A DNA stretch of 64,000 nt from Embleya sp040629175 (GTDB lineage: Bacteria; Actinomycetota; Actinomycetes; Streptomycetales; Streptomycetaceae), in assembly GCF_040629175.1 (NCBI RefSeq), contig NZ_JBEXUX010000001.1:248001-312000 (forward strand), read 5' to 3'. The notes under the pieces were generated by a model, which saw only the letters and a program-made list of their open reading frames with translations, searched no databases and had not been told where the DNA came from. Made by a program: the position numbers and the translations under genes. Shown here one piece after another: positions 33,444-41,164 of this stretch. The stretch's first letter is position 1, and every line of letters begins with the position of its first letter.

Positions 33444-33908
33444 GTGTCAGAGGGCATACCCGATACCAACCTGAGTCGTATCGCCTTTCCCGATCAGTCG
33501 CCGAAGAGCGACCCGCCCGTGGCACCGCCCGGTTCCCGGCAGCCCGCGGCCGGCCCACCGAACCCGCCTCCGGGTGTTCCGCCGATCCAGGATCCCGGCG
33601 GCTCGTTCGACGTGCCCGGCCGGACGTATGTGGAAGCGGACGCATTGACCCGCCTGGCCGGCACGGCCGACGGTTTCCAGGGCGAGATCCTCAAGATCAA
33701 CCGGGACGCCGACGCCACCGCGCAAACGGCAGCCGGCGGGTTGGAGGGTTTCACGATGCAGGCGGCGCTACGCGAGTTGGCCCACGACTGGCCTTTGCAG
33801 GCAGCCTCCGCCGCGGCCCAGTTCACCCTGGCGGCGGAAGCCCTGCGCGCCAATGCCGACCGGTACCGGCACACGGAGCACGTCAACACCAACCTGTTCG
33901 GCTCCTGA
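33444..33908 (+). CDS. Divergent Esx-like ESX substrate with Pro-rich N-terminus
   Basis: A 154-residue protein. Residues ~15-60 are Pro-rich and unstructured. Residues 62-154 look like a WXG100 hairpin without the tryptophan: the turn is probably L100-E-G102, since it lies 41 residues before the signal tyrosine, as in the two canonical Esx proteins. The C-terminal secretion signal is Y141-R-H-T-E145, of the same YxxTE type. A W-P-L at 116-118 is in the second helix and is not a WXG turn. GTG 33444 has GGGGGAAA upstream. Ten bases separate it from the 716-residue protein, a probable secretion partner or chaperone-like Esx. Family name unknown. Confidence 0.75.
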   Translation: MSEGIPDTNLSRIAFPDQSPKSDPPVAPPGSRQPAAGPPNPPPGVPPIQDPGGSFDVPGRTYVEADALTRLAGTADGFQGEILKINRDADATAQTAAGGLEGFTMQAALRELAHDWPLQAASAAAQFTLAAEALRANADRYRHTEHVNTNLFGS

Positions 33909-33917
33909 GGAGAAGCG

Positions 33918-36068
33918 ATGAACCTCGCACAGTTTCGACAGGCCAACCTCGACGGCCTGTCGGCGGCCGTGGCGTACTGGGACACCCTGGCCGGACAGAT
34001 GCAGGGCGTCGAACTCCGCCTGGGAACCGAGTTGTCGGGGCCGATCAAGAGCGGCACATGGCTGGGACTCTCCGCCACGTTCGCCGGCCTGCGCATCGAC
34101 ACGGTGCACAAGCAGTTGGAGAACGCCACGCTGGAAAGTCGGGCGGTCGCCTCGGTGCTCAGTGACGTCAACGGTGATCTTCGCAAGCTGCGTGAGGAGT
34201 TGCGGAGCATCGAGGCGGAGGCGGCGGCCAAGAAGCTGGTGATCGCGGCGGACGGCTCGGTCAACTGGCCGCCGATGCAGGTCGCTCCCGGGCAGGAGGT
34301 GAGCAAGGAGGCCGGTGATCGTTACACCGCGGAACAGCGCTCGCACGCCGAGGAGATCGGTCGTCGGATCACCGACCTGCTGCGTCGAGCGGGCGACGCC
34401 GACGAGCGGGGAGCGGTGGCCTTGCGGGCCACGCGGGGCAAGGACGCGAGCACCTTCGACTCGCCCGACGCGCTCGGCGGTGGCGCCGAGGCCGATGCCA
34501 AGCGTGCGTCCGACCTGTTCACCCGCCTGTCCTCACTGGACGCGGGTGATCTGGACCTGTTGCGCAACATCATGCAGGCGAACTCGGGCAACCCGAACTT
34601 CGCCGAGGCGCTGACCCGGAGCATGAAGCCGACGGGTCTCTACGACGCCACCGGCCTGATCGCCCAGATGAACGCGCGGATAGCCGCCGGAGACAGGAAC
34701 GACCCCAGGCTCGCGGACCTGAAACAACTCCAGACCGACCTGGGCAATTCGCTGGCCGCGGCCAGTCCGCGCCTGGCCAAGGACCCGGCGTGGATGGCCT
34801 CGATGACGGAGGCGGGCCGCCGGTTCGTCCGGGTCGGCGACGGTGACGCCTACCCGGGCCGGGCCACGGTCTACGGCTACCAGTTGCTGGGCACGCTGCT
34901 GAGCCATGGCACGTACGACACCGGCTTCCTTCGGCAGACCGCCGACGAGGTGATCGCGTTCGAAAAGGCCGCCGGCAAGCCGTCGATCTGGAGCACGACC
35001 CTCATCCCGCCGCCCCGCTTCGGCCTGGACCTCTCCCGCCCCGGCAGCGGCTACGACCCGGTGACCGGCGTACTGACCGCGATGAGTTGGAACCCCGAAG
35101 CGGCGAAGGGCTTCTTCGGTGACGGCGGCCCGGCCCGACTCGACTACCTGTTCAAGGGCCGCGACCCGATCCCGGACCATGTCGGCGGCGGCGGTGAGCC
35201 GACGAGTTTCGACGCCTTGGGGAACGCGCTACAGGCCGCCACGACCGGCCGAATCCCGACGGGCGGTGTGGGGCTGCCGGACTCTCCGATGTTGCCGCAC
35301 GACGATGTGATGCGACGCATCGCGCAGGAGTCGGTCACCTACCTCGGTGGTCATTCGAAGCTGGGTGGTGCGGTGCCGGGAAGTATGAGCGACAGCGTCG
35401 CGAATATTCTTTCGGAATATGTGGAGGAAACCCATCGCAGCCTGGCTCGGCAGGATGGGACACAGCCCTTTTTCGATACCGGTGATCTGGTTCGGGCAAT
35501 CAAGGGGACGGCTCAGGATCCGGCCGCCTTCAGATCGCTTTACAATCACGAGCTGGAATACACCGCGGCCACCGTGTCCGCCGTTCCGCCGGGGGACCAT
35601 CAGCGGATCAGGAACGAGATTGTCGACGGCTCCGAAGCGCTCGGGGCCATGGACGAGATTCGCGCCCAGGAAATCAAGGACCGAGCCGGCGATCAGGACA
35701 GCGCGAAGAACTGGGAAAGCAAGTACTGGTACCACGGGGTGGGCGGCGGCGTCAACGCGCTGGCGGGGGTCGCACTGCCGCCTCAGTACGCATTTCTGGG
35801 GGACCTCGGCCAGCGTGGGGTCAGCCTTTTCACCGACGGGTGGTATGCGGATCGGAGTGCCGATATCGCCGAGAAGACGGCACTCGACGTGGAAGAGTTG
35901 CGTCGGGACAACGCGGATCGGTTGGACCGGGCATTGAGGAGTTGGGGATCCAACAGTCCGGAGCGGGACGCACCCGGTTTCGGCGAGACCCTCAGAGGGT
36001 GGATCAACGACTCGCAAGGCGGCTACGGGGTGGGCGGAAAAAGGGCTCACGATCTTCTTGGCGCGTGA
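33918..36068 (+). CDS. Large WXG-headed ESX-associated protein (DUF6571-like), possible effector
   Basis: A 716-residue protein whose N-terminus (LAQFRQANLDGLSAAVAYWDTLAGQM, then W48-L-G50) is a WXG/LXG-like helical domain with a coiled-coil (LRKLREELRSIEAEAAAKKL). The middle has the SWNPEAAKGFF and YLFKGRDPIPDH blocks that I associate from memory with actinobacterial DUF6571 proteins; this was not checked. The C-terminus has a Gly/hydrophobic stretch (VGGGVNALAGVALPP) and polar helices. GC drops sharply at about codon 475. ATG 33918 follows the Esx-like gene by 10 bases. It is likely secreted or surface-associated; toxic activity is a hypothesis only, as no catalytic motif was recognised. 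Confidence 0.6.
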   Translation: MNLAQFRQANLDGLSAAVAYWDTLAGQMQGVELRLGTELSGPIKSGTWLGLSATFAGLRIDTVHKQLENATLESRAVASVLSDVNGDLRKLREELRSIEAEAAAKKLVIAADGSVNWPPMQVAPGQEVSKEAGDRYTAEQRSHAEEIGRRITDLLRRAGDADERGAVALRATRGKDASTFDSPDALGGGAEADAKRASDLFTRLSSLDAGDLDLLRNIMQANSGNPNFAEALTRSMKPTGLYDATGLIAQMNARIAAGDRNDPRLADLKQLQTDLGNSLAAASPRLAKDPAWMASMTEAGRRFVRVGDGDAYPGRATVYGYQLLGTLLSHGTYDTGFLRQTADEVIAFEKAAGKPSIWSTTLIPPPRFGLDLSRPGSGYDPVTGVLTAMSWNPEAAKGFFGDGGPARLDYLFKGRDPIPDHVGGGGEPTSFDALGNALQAATTGRIPTGGVGLPDSPMLPHDDVMRRIAQESVTYLGGHSKLGGAVPGSMSDSVANILSEYVEETHRSLARQDGTQPFFDTGDLVRAIKGTAQDPAAFRSLYNHELEYTAATVSAVPPGDHQRIRNEIVDGSEALGAMDEIRAQEIKDRAGDQDSAKNWESKYWYHGVGGGVNALAGVALPPQYAFLGDLGQRGVSLFTDGWYADRSADIAEKTALDVEELRRDNADRLDRALRSWGSNSPERDAPGFGETLRGWINDSQGGYGVGGKRAHDLLGA

Positions 36069-36121
36069 TGCGGCCACGAGGTGGCCCGACAATTCCCTTC
36101 GACAATTGAAAGCGTGTGTTC

Positions 36122-37210
36122 ATGGCCGGTGTATTCGGGAGACGCAGGACCGTTGCCCTCGCGGTCGTCGGATGTTCGGTGGTTGTCGGCGGGATCGTTC
36201 TCGCAACGAACGAGCAGCTCCCGTGGCAATCCGAGGAGTATGCGGCGCCGTCGAAAGTGTGCTCGGGTGCGTTGGCCGGCAAGGAGGCCGTGCGTTTCGT
36301 GAGTGGGTCGGCGAAGGGCAGCCACGGGGACATTCGGACGATGGAGACCGTCCGGCCCGTTTCGCAGACCTTCTCGGGAAGCTTCACCTGCGAGGTTTCC
36401 GTGCCTGTGGCGCGGGGTGCGGCAAGTCTGCCGGCCTCCCGTTTCATCGAAACGCCGGTTGCCGATCGTGCTCGGTTGGACTTCACGATGTCGGGGCCGA
36501 CGAGTGAGACGGACGGCAAGATCTGGTCGACCTATCAGGACGGTGCGACGCCCCTCGGGTCCGGTCTCAGCGGAGCGGTGACCGACAACGAGGCGTGGGT
36601 TCTGATGCCGAAATGCGAAAAGACGCCGAGTGATCTGCGGGACATCCCGCGGTTTGCCAGGCTCGGAGTGGCTCGGACCAAGAACGCGTCAACGGCCGAC
36701 ACACGAGCCGAACTGGCTGCGATGCTGACCCGGTTGGCGAATCGGGCGATGGAGGCGGTGGGCTGTACGGAGCGGATACCCGCTTTGGATATTTCCGCCG
36801 GTCCGGTTCGCCGGACAGCGCTGCCGGCCACGGGTGGGTGTCTTCCGGTGGGTGCGGCGGAACTTGGGATTGGGAATGTGGCGGGGTGGAGTCAGGAGAG
36901 CTTCGTGACGAACCCCGACTCCCTATCATGGTGTGATCTTTATAATGAAAGAGGGGAGCGGGCTTTGCGGTTCACGAAGATGCGTTATTATTTTGCTGAT
37001 CCGCGGAACTCGGTTAATTATGCGTTTCCGGGTGGGCGGGCGTTGCAATGGGGGTGTGAGCCTGGGCGGGGCTCTCGGGCGGAGGTGGACGCCGCGCCGG
37101 TGCGGGTGCTTGATCGGTCGGACGATCGCTTGCGGCCTTTGGGCGAGCTGAAGGCGGCCCTCGTGTCCGCTGCGCCCGAACCGGCGGCTTGCGCGGTTGC
37201 GGCGAAGTAG
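36122..37210 (+). CDS. Membrane-anchored extracytoplasmic protein, unknown function, atypical base composition
   Basis: A ~362-residue protein with an N-terminal hydrophobic segment (TVALAVVGCSVVVGGIVLAT; a cysteine lies inside it, but a lipobox is weak) and a large extracytoplasmic part with several cysteines (SKVCSGAL, GSFTCEV, MPKCEKT, VGCTER, GGCLPV, WCDLYN, WGCEPG, ACAVA). No family is recognised. Its codon use is unlike the neighbours: the 36961-37020 line has 27 G+C of 60 and uses TAT, AAT, TTT, GTT and AGA. ATG 36122 or GTG 36116 may start it; the gap to the 716-residue gene is about 50 bases. It could be an immunity or partner protein of that gene; this is inference. Confidence 0.65.
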   Translation: MAGVFGRRRTVALAVVGCSVVVGGIVLATNEQLPWQSEEYAAPSKVCSGALAGKEAVRFVSGSAKGSHGDIRTMETVRPVSQTFSGSFTCEVSVPVARGAASLPASRFIETPVADRARLDFTMSGPTSETDGKIWSTYQDGATPLGSGLSGAVTDNEAWVLMPKCEKTPSDLRDIPRFARLGVARTKNASTADTRAELAAMLTRLANRAMEAVGCTERIPALDISAGPVRRTALPATGGCLPVGAAELGIGNVAGWSQESFVTNPDSLSWCDLYNERGERALRFTKMRYYFADPRNSVNYAFPGGRALQWGCEPGRGSRAEVDAAPVRVLDRSDDRLRPLGELKAALVSAAPEPAACAVAAK

Positions 37211-37517
37211 GTGGCGCGCGCCAGGGGGCGCGGCGGCGGCCTGCTTGATGGCGGTCGACGGCATGATCGTGGTGGGTAGCCCGGAGATGCATGTCGACAG
37301 CGCAGACGATCTGCATATCGATCCGCGTCAGGTACGGGCCGAAGTGGCCAGCGATGATCCTGTTCTCGGAATCGGCGCGGCCAGTCATGCCGGGTGGCAG
37401 GCCGACCATGGGAGGAACGTGCCGCGCACGCGTCGGAATTCGGCGGAAATCTTTCCGAGTCCCTCGCCGTGTAGGCCGATGTGACCGGGAAACGGGCCGT
37501 GGCGGGGCTGCCGTTCG
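37211..37517. other. Gap between convergent genes, no gene recognised
   Basis: These 307 bases separate the plus-strand cysteine-containing protein gene from the convergent second mycosin. Short open frames exist on both strands but none has a ribosome site or a family motif. No clear terminator stem was found. It may be a decayed remnant. Confidence 0.4.
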
Positions 37518-38816
37518 TCAGCGCTGATCGTAGGGGCTGCCGCCCGGGTGGTAAGTCGGTGGCGGGGGAGTGGGCCAAGGGGGCGCGACCGCCTGCCGGT
37601 GGGCCGATTCGCGGGCGCGGCGACGGCGGGTGGTGATGACGGCGGCGCCGGCCACGAGGGCGGCTGCGGCGATGGTGCCGACGAGGATGGGGACGAGGAG
37701 GCTGTCGTCGTCGGACTTGGGGGCAGTGGCTGCGGCCGGGGGAGCGGTGGCGCTCGGCGGCGCGGACGCGGCGGCCGAGGGGGCGCTTGGTGCGGTGCCG
37801 GCGGGAGCACTCGGCGCGGGTTTGTCGCCGCGCACGCCGACGAGCGGATTGACGTCGGCGGGACCGGGTGTGTCGGTGGCGGCGAGGGCCTTGCGGGGGC
37901 TGACGATGCCGTAGCCGAAGGCGTCCGAGGGGATGGGCTCATTGGGCCGGTTCGCGGTGTCGAGCAGCCGCCGGATGACCTGGTTGGCGGTCCAGTCGGG
38001 GTGAACCGACCAGACGAGCGCGGCGACGCCGGAGGTGAGGGCAGTGGCGGAACTGGACCCGGTACCAACGCAGTAGTGGGTTTGGGACACACAAGCACTG
38101 GCGATTTCCTGCCCTGGAGCCGCCAGTGAGGTCCACGACCCGCGCACGCTGTTGTTGGCCGGCTCGCCATCACGATTTACGGCGCTGACGGAGAGGACGC
38201 CTGGGTAGGCCGCAGGGTAGACCGGCGTATTGTCTTGGTTATTTGGCGTGTTGCCGCTGGCTGCGATCAGCAGCTTCCCCTTGCCCAACGCATACGTTAC
38301 GGCGTCTTTCAAGGCAGGGGTGTTGATATTTGAACCCACGGAAAGATTGATGACCTTGGCCGGTGAGTCGGCGGCGAGGCGAACACCTTCAGCCAAGGAC
38401 GGTTGATCGATACCTCCGACCGGAGCGGGGTTTGTGCGGAACGGCAGGACCTTGGCGCCTGGAGCGATGCCGAAGGCGCCTTGACCACCGCCTGCTTGGC
38501 CCTGTCCCACGATAAGGCTGGCCATTGCGGTGCCGTGCCCGTCTTGATCACCTGCAGTGTTCAGACTCGGCAGAGTCTGCCCGACGAGGTCCAGATGAGT
38601 GGCGTCCACGCCCGAGTCGACCACGGCAACTGTGACTCCTGCGCCGCGCGTGGTTTTCCAGACGTCATCGATTTTCCAAGCGTCCAAGTACCACTGTTGT
38701 GCTCGGATGGACTCGGCATGAGCGGGTGGAGCGAAGTGGCCCGCGCCGACCATGATGATCAGGAGCGCGCCGAGCGTGGCGGACATCCGGAACGTTCGGG
38801 TGAGGCGTCCGCTCAT
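37518..38816 (-). CDS. mycP: Mycosin (type VII secretion subtilisin-like protease), copy 2
   Basis: Second S8 mycosin, 432 residues. A signal sequence (LGALLIIMVGAGHFAPPAHA) is followed by the triad D (VAVVDSGVD), H (DQDGHGTAMA) and S in GTGSSSATALTSG; the usual GTSMAAP block is thus GSSSATA. The asparagine is in AASGNTPN. The C-terminus has a Pro/Ala/Ser linker, a membrane helix (LVPILVGTIAAAALVAGAAVI) and a Pro-rich cytosolic tail. The middle of the gene (about 38.1-38.4 kb) is lower in GC than the ends. ATG 38816 has AGGAAGGA upstream. It is last in an operon with two WXG-type candidates, which suggests a dedicated partner protease. Confidence 0.9.
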   Translation of the reverse strand: MSGRLTRTFRMSATLGALLIIMVGAGHFAPPAHAESIRAQQWYLDAWKIDDVWKTTRGAGVTVAVVDSGVDATHLDLVGQTLPSLNTAGDQDGHGTAMASLIVGQGQAGGGQGAFGIAPGAKVLPFRTNPAPVGGIDQPSLAEGVRLAADSPAKVINLSVGSNINTPALKDAVTYALGKGKLLIAASGNTPNNQDNTPVYPAAYPGVLSVSAVNRDGEPANNSVRGSWTSLAAPGQEIASACVSQTHYCVGTGSSSATALTSGVAALVWSVHPDWTANQVIRRLLDTANRPNEPIPSDAFGYGIVSPRKALAATDTPGPADVNPLVGVRGDKPAPSAPAGTAPSAPSAAASAPPSATAPPAAATAPKSDDDSLLVPILVGTIAAAALVAGAAVITTRRRRARESAHRQAVAPPWPTPPPPTYHPGGSPYDQR

Positions 38817-38856
38817 GCGGCGAAGTTGTCCTTCCTAAGACGGTGGCGCGGGCGTG

Positions 38857-40491
38857 TCAGTCGATGACCGGCGGGACGACGCCTGGTCGGCGAGGGCCAT
38901 CCCAGACATTGTCGTCATCGTCTTCGGAACGTGAGGTGCGGTGTCGGACCTGCTCCGAGCGGGCGCCGCCGGTGAAAGGTGTCCGCTGCCCGGGAGATTG
39001 CCTTGCGGCCCGGCTACCGACACCTTCCGATGCCGGGTCGCCGCCTTCTACTGGCAGTGCCCGCAGTCTCGGTGAATTCCGGTTGGATGCCGTTCCCGAG
39101 GCGTTACCCACAGAGCCGCCTCGGGACGCGGCAAGCCTGCGGCCGGCACCGGTCGAGGATGGGCCTCCGGCGACACCGGGGGCACCAGAAGCCCCCGGCA
39201 TCCCGCCGAGGCGCCCGGAAGAGCTGGTGCTGGACGGACCGGTGGTCCCGACTGCGTTCGAGTTGCGCGCTTCCGGGCGCGCAGTGAATGATCCCCGTCC
39301 ACCCCCAGCTCCCGGAGGACCGCCACTCCGCGGCGAGGAGCCGGGCGGAACCCCGGCTCCGCCCGGTACCGTTCCGGGGAAGCCACCGCGTGGCGGCGTG
39401 CTGCCGGTACTCCCGCCCCCGCCCCCGCTTCGTGGGCCGGAACCGGGGACGCTGGTGCGTCCGGAGCCGCCACCGGGTATGCCAGGGTTGCTCCCCGTGA
39501 CCGGAAATAGGTTGCCTGGAGGCCCTCCTCCAGGACCATTGCTGCTGGGCACGGTCACTTGTCCCGGCCCGCCGCCGGAGACTTGCGACTGCCAGGGAGC
39601 AGTTGCAGTGGGGTCAGGGACCGTGAGCGAACCACTGCCTTGCAGATTGGTCGACTGCGGTACATAGGGGGTGTTGCCTCCCGCAGTGGTTCCGCCTCCA
39701 GGACCTCCGTTGATGGGTGCGGAGCCCTGCGGGGCGGAGTAGATCCCCGAGCTAGGTCGGGTTGCTCCGGAATGCGTATCCGTCCTGCTTTGGCCGCCAC
39801 CGCCTTGGCTGCTGCCACCACCGGAGGTGCCCCCGCCTGGGCCATCTATGGATGTGAGGCCCTGCAAGGTGTCACCGGGTGGAATCGGAAAGGCCGGCGC
39901 CTGCATTGCCTTCAGGTCCTGTGCCGTCACCCGATACGTCGAAGCAAGCATCCGCATCTGTGCCACCGCCTCGCGGTGGGCCGCGTCGACCTGGGCCTTG
40001 GCTTCCTGTTGGGCCTTGACCGGGTCCACGCCGCCGGGAGGTGGGCCACCGGCGGCCTGGGTCGTCACGGCCAGGGAGACCGTGGCCACCGGGCCCTGGT
40101 TCGCCTTGGCCACGATCGCGGGGTCCATGCGGGCCGGCATCCGGGCCTTGGCCACGAAGATCTGTTGGCCCACGTGATTGACGTGGTTGCCGGCCGCCGC
40201 GACGTAGTCGCCGAGTCCTGATGCGGCAGCGGTGAGACCGCCCGCCCAAGTGCGGAAGCTGTCCGCGCTGGGGCCCTCCCAGACACCGTCGAGAGCCTTG
40301 ATGCACTGGCTGAGGCCCTCCGTCGCGGTCTGGATCCGCCGTGCCGTGCCGTTCAACTTCTCGGCGTACTTGCCCAGTGTCGAAGGATTCGCCTGCGCGA
40401 TCATCGCCTGCAGTTGTTCCAGCGAGAAACTGTCGAAGTCGGTTTCCCCGCCGCCCGGTCCGTTGGTCGGCGCTCCTTCTGCATGCACCAT
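38857..40491 (-). CDS. WXG-headed, Gly/Pro/Ser-rich ESX substrate candidate (EspB/PPE-like layout)
   Basis: A 544-residue protein: an N-terminal helical domain of ~230 residues with W71-E-G73 in ALDGVWEGPSADSF, a second helical pair (QQIFVAKARMPARMDPA; AHREAVAQMRMLASTY), then ~300 residues rich in Gly, Pro, Ser and Thr (PGGGTSGGGSSQGGGG type). This is the plan of ESX substrates such as EspB or PPE proteins; orthology is not claimed. No YxxxD/E signal was found. Start ATG 40491 has a GGGGGGGAA site; the frame is open further upstream but overlaps the neighbour. It lies between a 135-residue partner and mycosin 2, 40 bases before the latter. Confidence 0.7.
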   Translation of the reverse strand: MVHAEGAPTNGPGGGETDFDSFSLEQLQAMIAQANPSTLGKYAEKLNGTARRIQTATEGLSQCIKALDGVWEGPSADSFRTWAGGLTAAASGLGDYVAAAGNHVNHVGQQIFVAKARMPARMDPAIVAKANQGPVATVSLAVTTQAAGGPPPGGVDPVKAQQEAKAQVDAAHREAVAQMRMLASTYRVTAQDLKAMQAPAFPIPPGDTLQGLTSIDGPGGGTSGGGSSQGGGGQSRTDTHSGATRPSSGIYSAPQGSAPINGGPGGGTTAGGNTPYVPQSTNLQGSGSLTVPDPTATAPWQSQVSGGGPGQVTVPSSNGPGGGPPGNLFPVTGSNPGIPGGGSGRTSVPGSGPRSGGGGGSTGSTPPRGGFPGTVPGGAGVPPGSSPRSGGPPGAGGGRGSFTARPEARNSNAVGTTGPSSTSSSGRLGGMPGASGAPGVAGGPSSTGAGRRLAASRGGSVGNASGTASNRNSPRLRALPVEGGDPASEGVGSRAARQSPGQRTPFTGGARSEQVRHRTSRSEDDDDNVWDGPRRPGVVPPVID

Positions 40492-40528
40492 CAGATTCCC
40501 CCCACGCCGCCCGGATCGCGTAGTCGCG

Positions 40529-40936
40529 TCATTCCACGGCCCCCTTGCGCACCGGCGGCGTGCCCGGCGCCGAGCCCGCCACCACGGGCGCCTGTCCACC
40601 GGTGGTGATCCGCTGCATCACTTGTTGCAGCGACCGGCGCGTGTCGTCGTCCACGTCGGCAGTGTTCACGCCCGTGACCTTGATCGCCAACTTCATCGCC
40701 GTGATCTGGTCCTGCAACTTGTCGATCAGTTGCCGCAATTGCGTCGCCGTCGCGGTGACGACCGCGCCCATCATCGGGGCCTCGGCGAACGACACCCCGA
40801 AGTCGCCCGCACCGATTCCGTGTTCCCCCGGGTTGGCCCCCGCGTCCGGGCCGACCAAGTCGGCCAGTACGCCCTCCAGCGCGCTCTGGAACTTTTCGAG
40901 CATCTCCAGGCTGATCTGAAAACCGGATCCCGCCAT
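40529..40936 (-). CDS. Small ESX-locus protein, likely partner of the 544-residue protein
   Basis: A 135-residue protein without recognised family. A helix (ISLEMLEKFQSALEGVLADLVG) opens it, a Gly-rich loop follows (DAGANPGEHGIGAGDFGVSF), then a second long helix (MMGAVVTATATQLRQLIDKLQDQITAMKLAIKV). That helix-loop-helix plan fits a chaperone or co-secreted partner in the style of PE/EspF proteins, but it has neither WXG nor YxxxD/E. ATG 40936 has GGGGGAAG upstream. It is the first gene of the minus-strand set 135 aa - 544 aa - mycosin 2. Confidence 0.6.
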   Translation of the reverse strand: MAGSGFQISLEMLEKFQSALEGVLADLVGPDAGANPGEHGIGAGDFGVSFAEAPMMGAVVTATATQLRQLIDKLQDQITAMKLAIKVTGVNTADVDDDTRRSLQQVMQRITTGGQAPVVAGSAPGTPPVRKGAVE

Positions 40937-41112
40937 AGCCAACGCTTCCCCCGCGCTTGATGACCTTCGGCCGCGACAGCCTCCCCGGCGCACGTCGGAC
41001 ACGCCTGCGTGTCGCAGCGTCGACTATTGATCCATGGATCGTCAGCGGATCGCAAGAGGAGGCTGACGTTCCGTTATAACTATTCGGATGGTCGGGGTGG
41101 CATACCGGCGTA

Positions 41113-41150
41113 AAGCGGGGCCCGGTCGCTGTGGCGACCGGGCCCCGCTT
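41113..41150 (-). terminator. Strong terminator hairpin after eccC
   Basis: A perfect 17-bp stem (AAGCGGGGCCCGGTCGC at 41113-41129, its complement at 41134-41150) with loop TGTG lies 14 bases past the eccC stop. Read on the minus strand it is followed by TTTA. It insulates the 135-residue gene from eccC transcription. Confidence 0.8.
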
Positions 41151-41164
41151 GCGGGTTCTCGACG

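Noticed and set aside
31664..33469. A 601-codon minus-strand frame over mycosin 1
   Set aside because: It covers the catalytic triad coding sequence in antisense and shows no family feature.
36900..37030. AT-rich patch considered as a promoter or origin
   Set aside because: It lies inside an intact reading frame with sensible amino acids and cysteines, so codon bias explains it. No DnaA-type boxes were seen.
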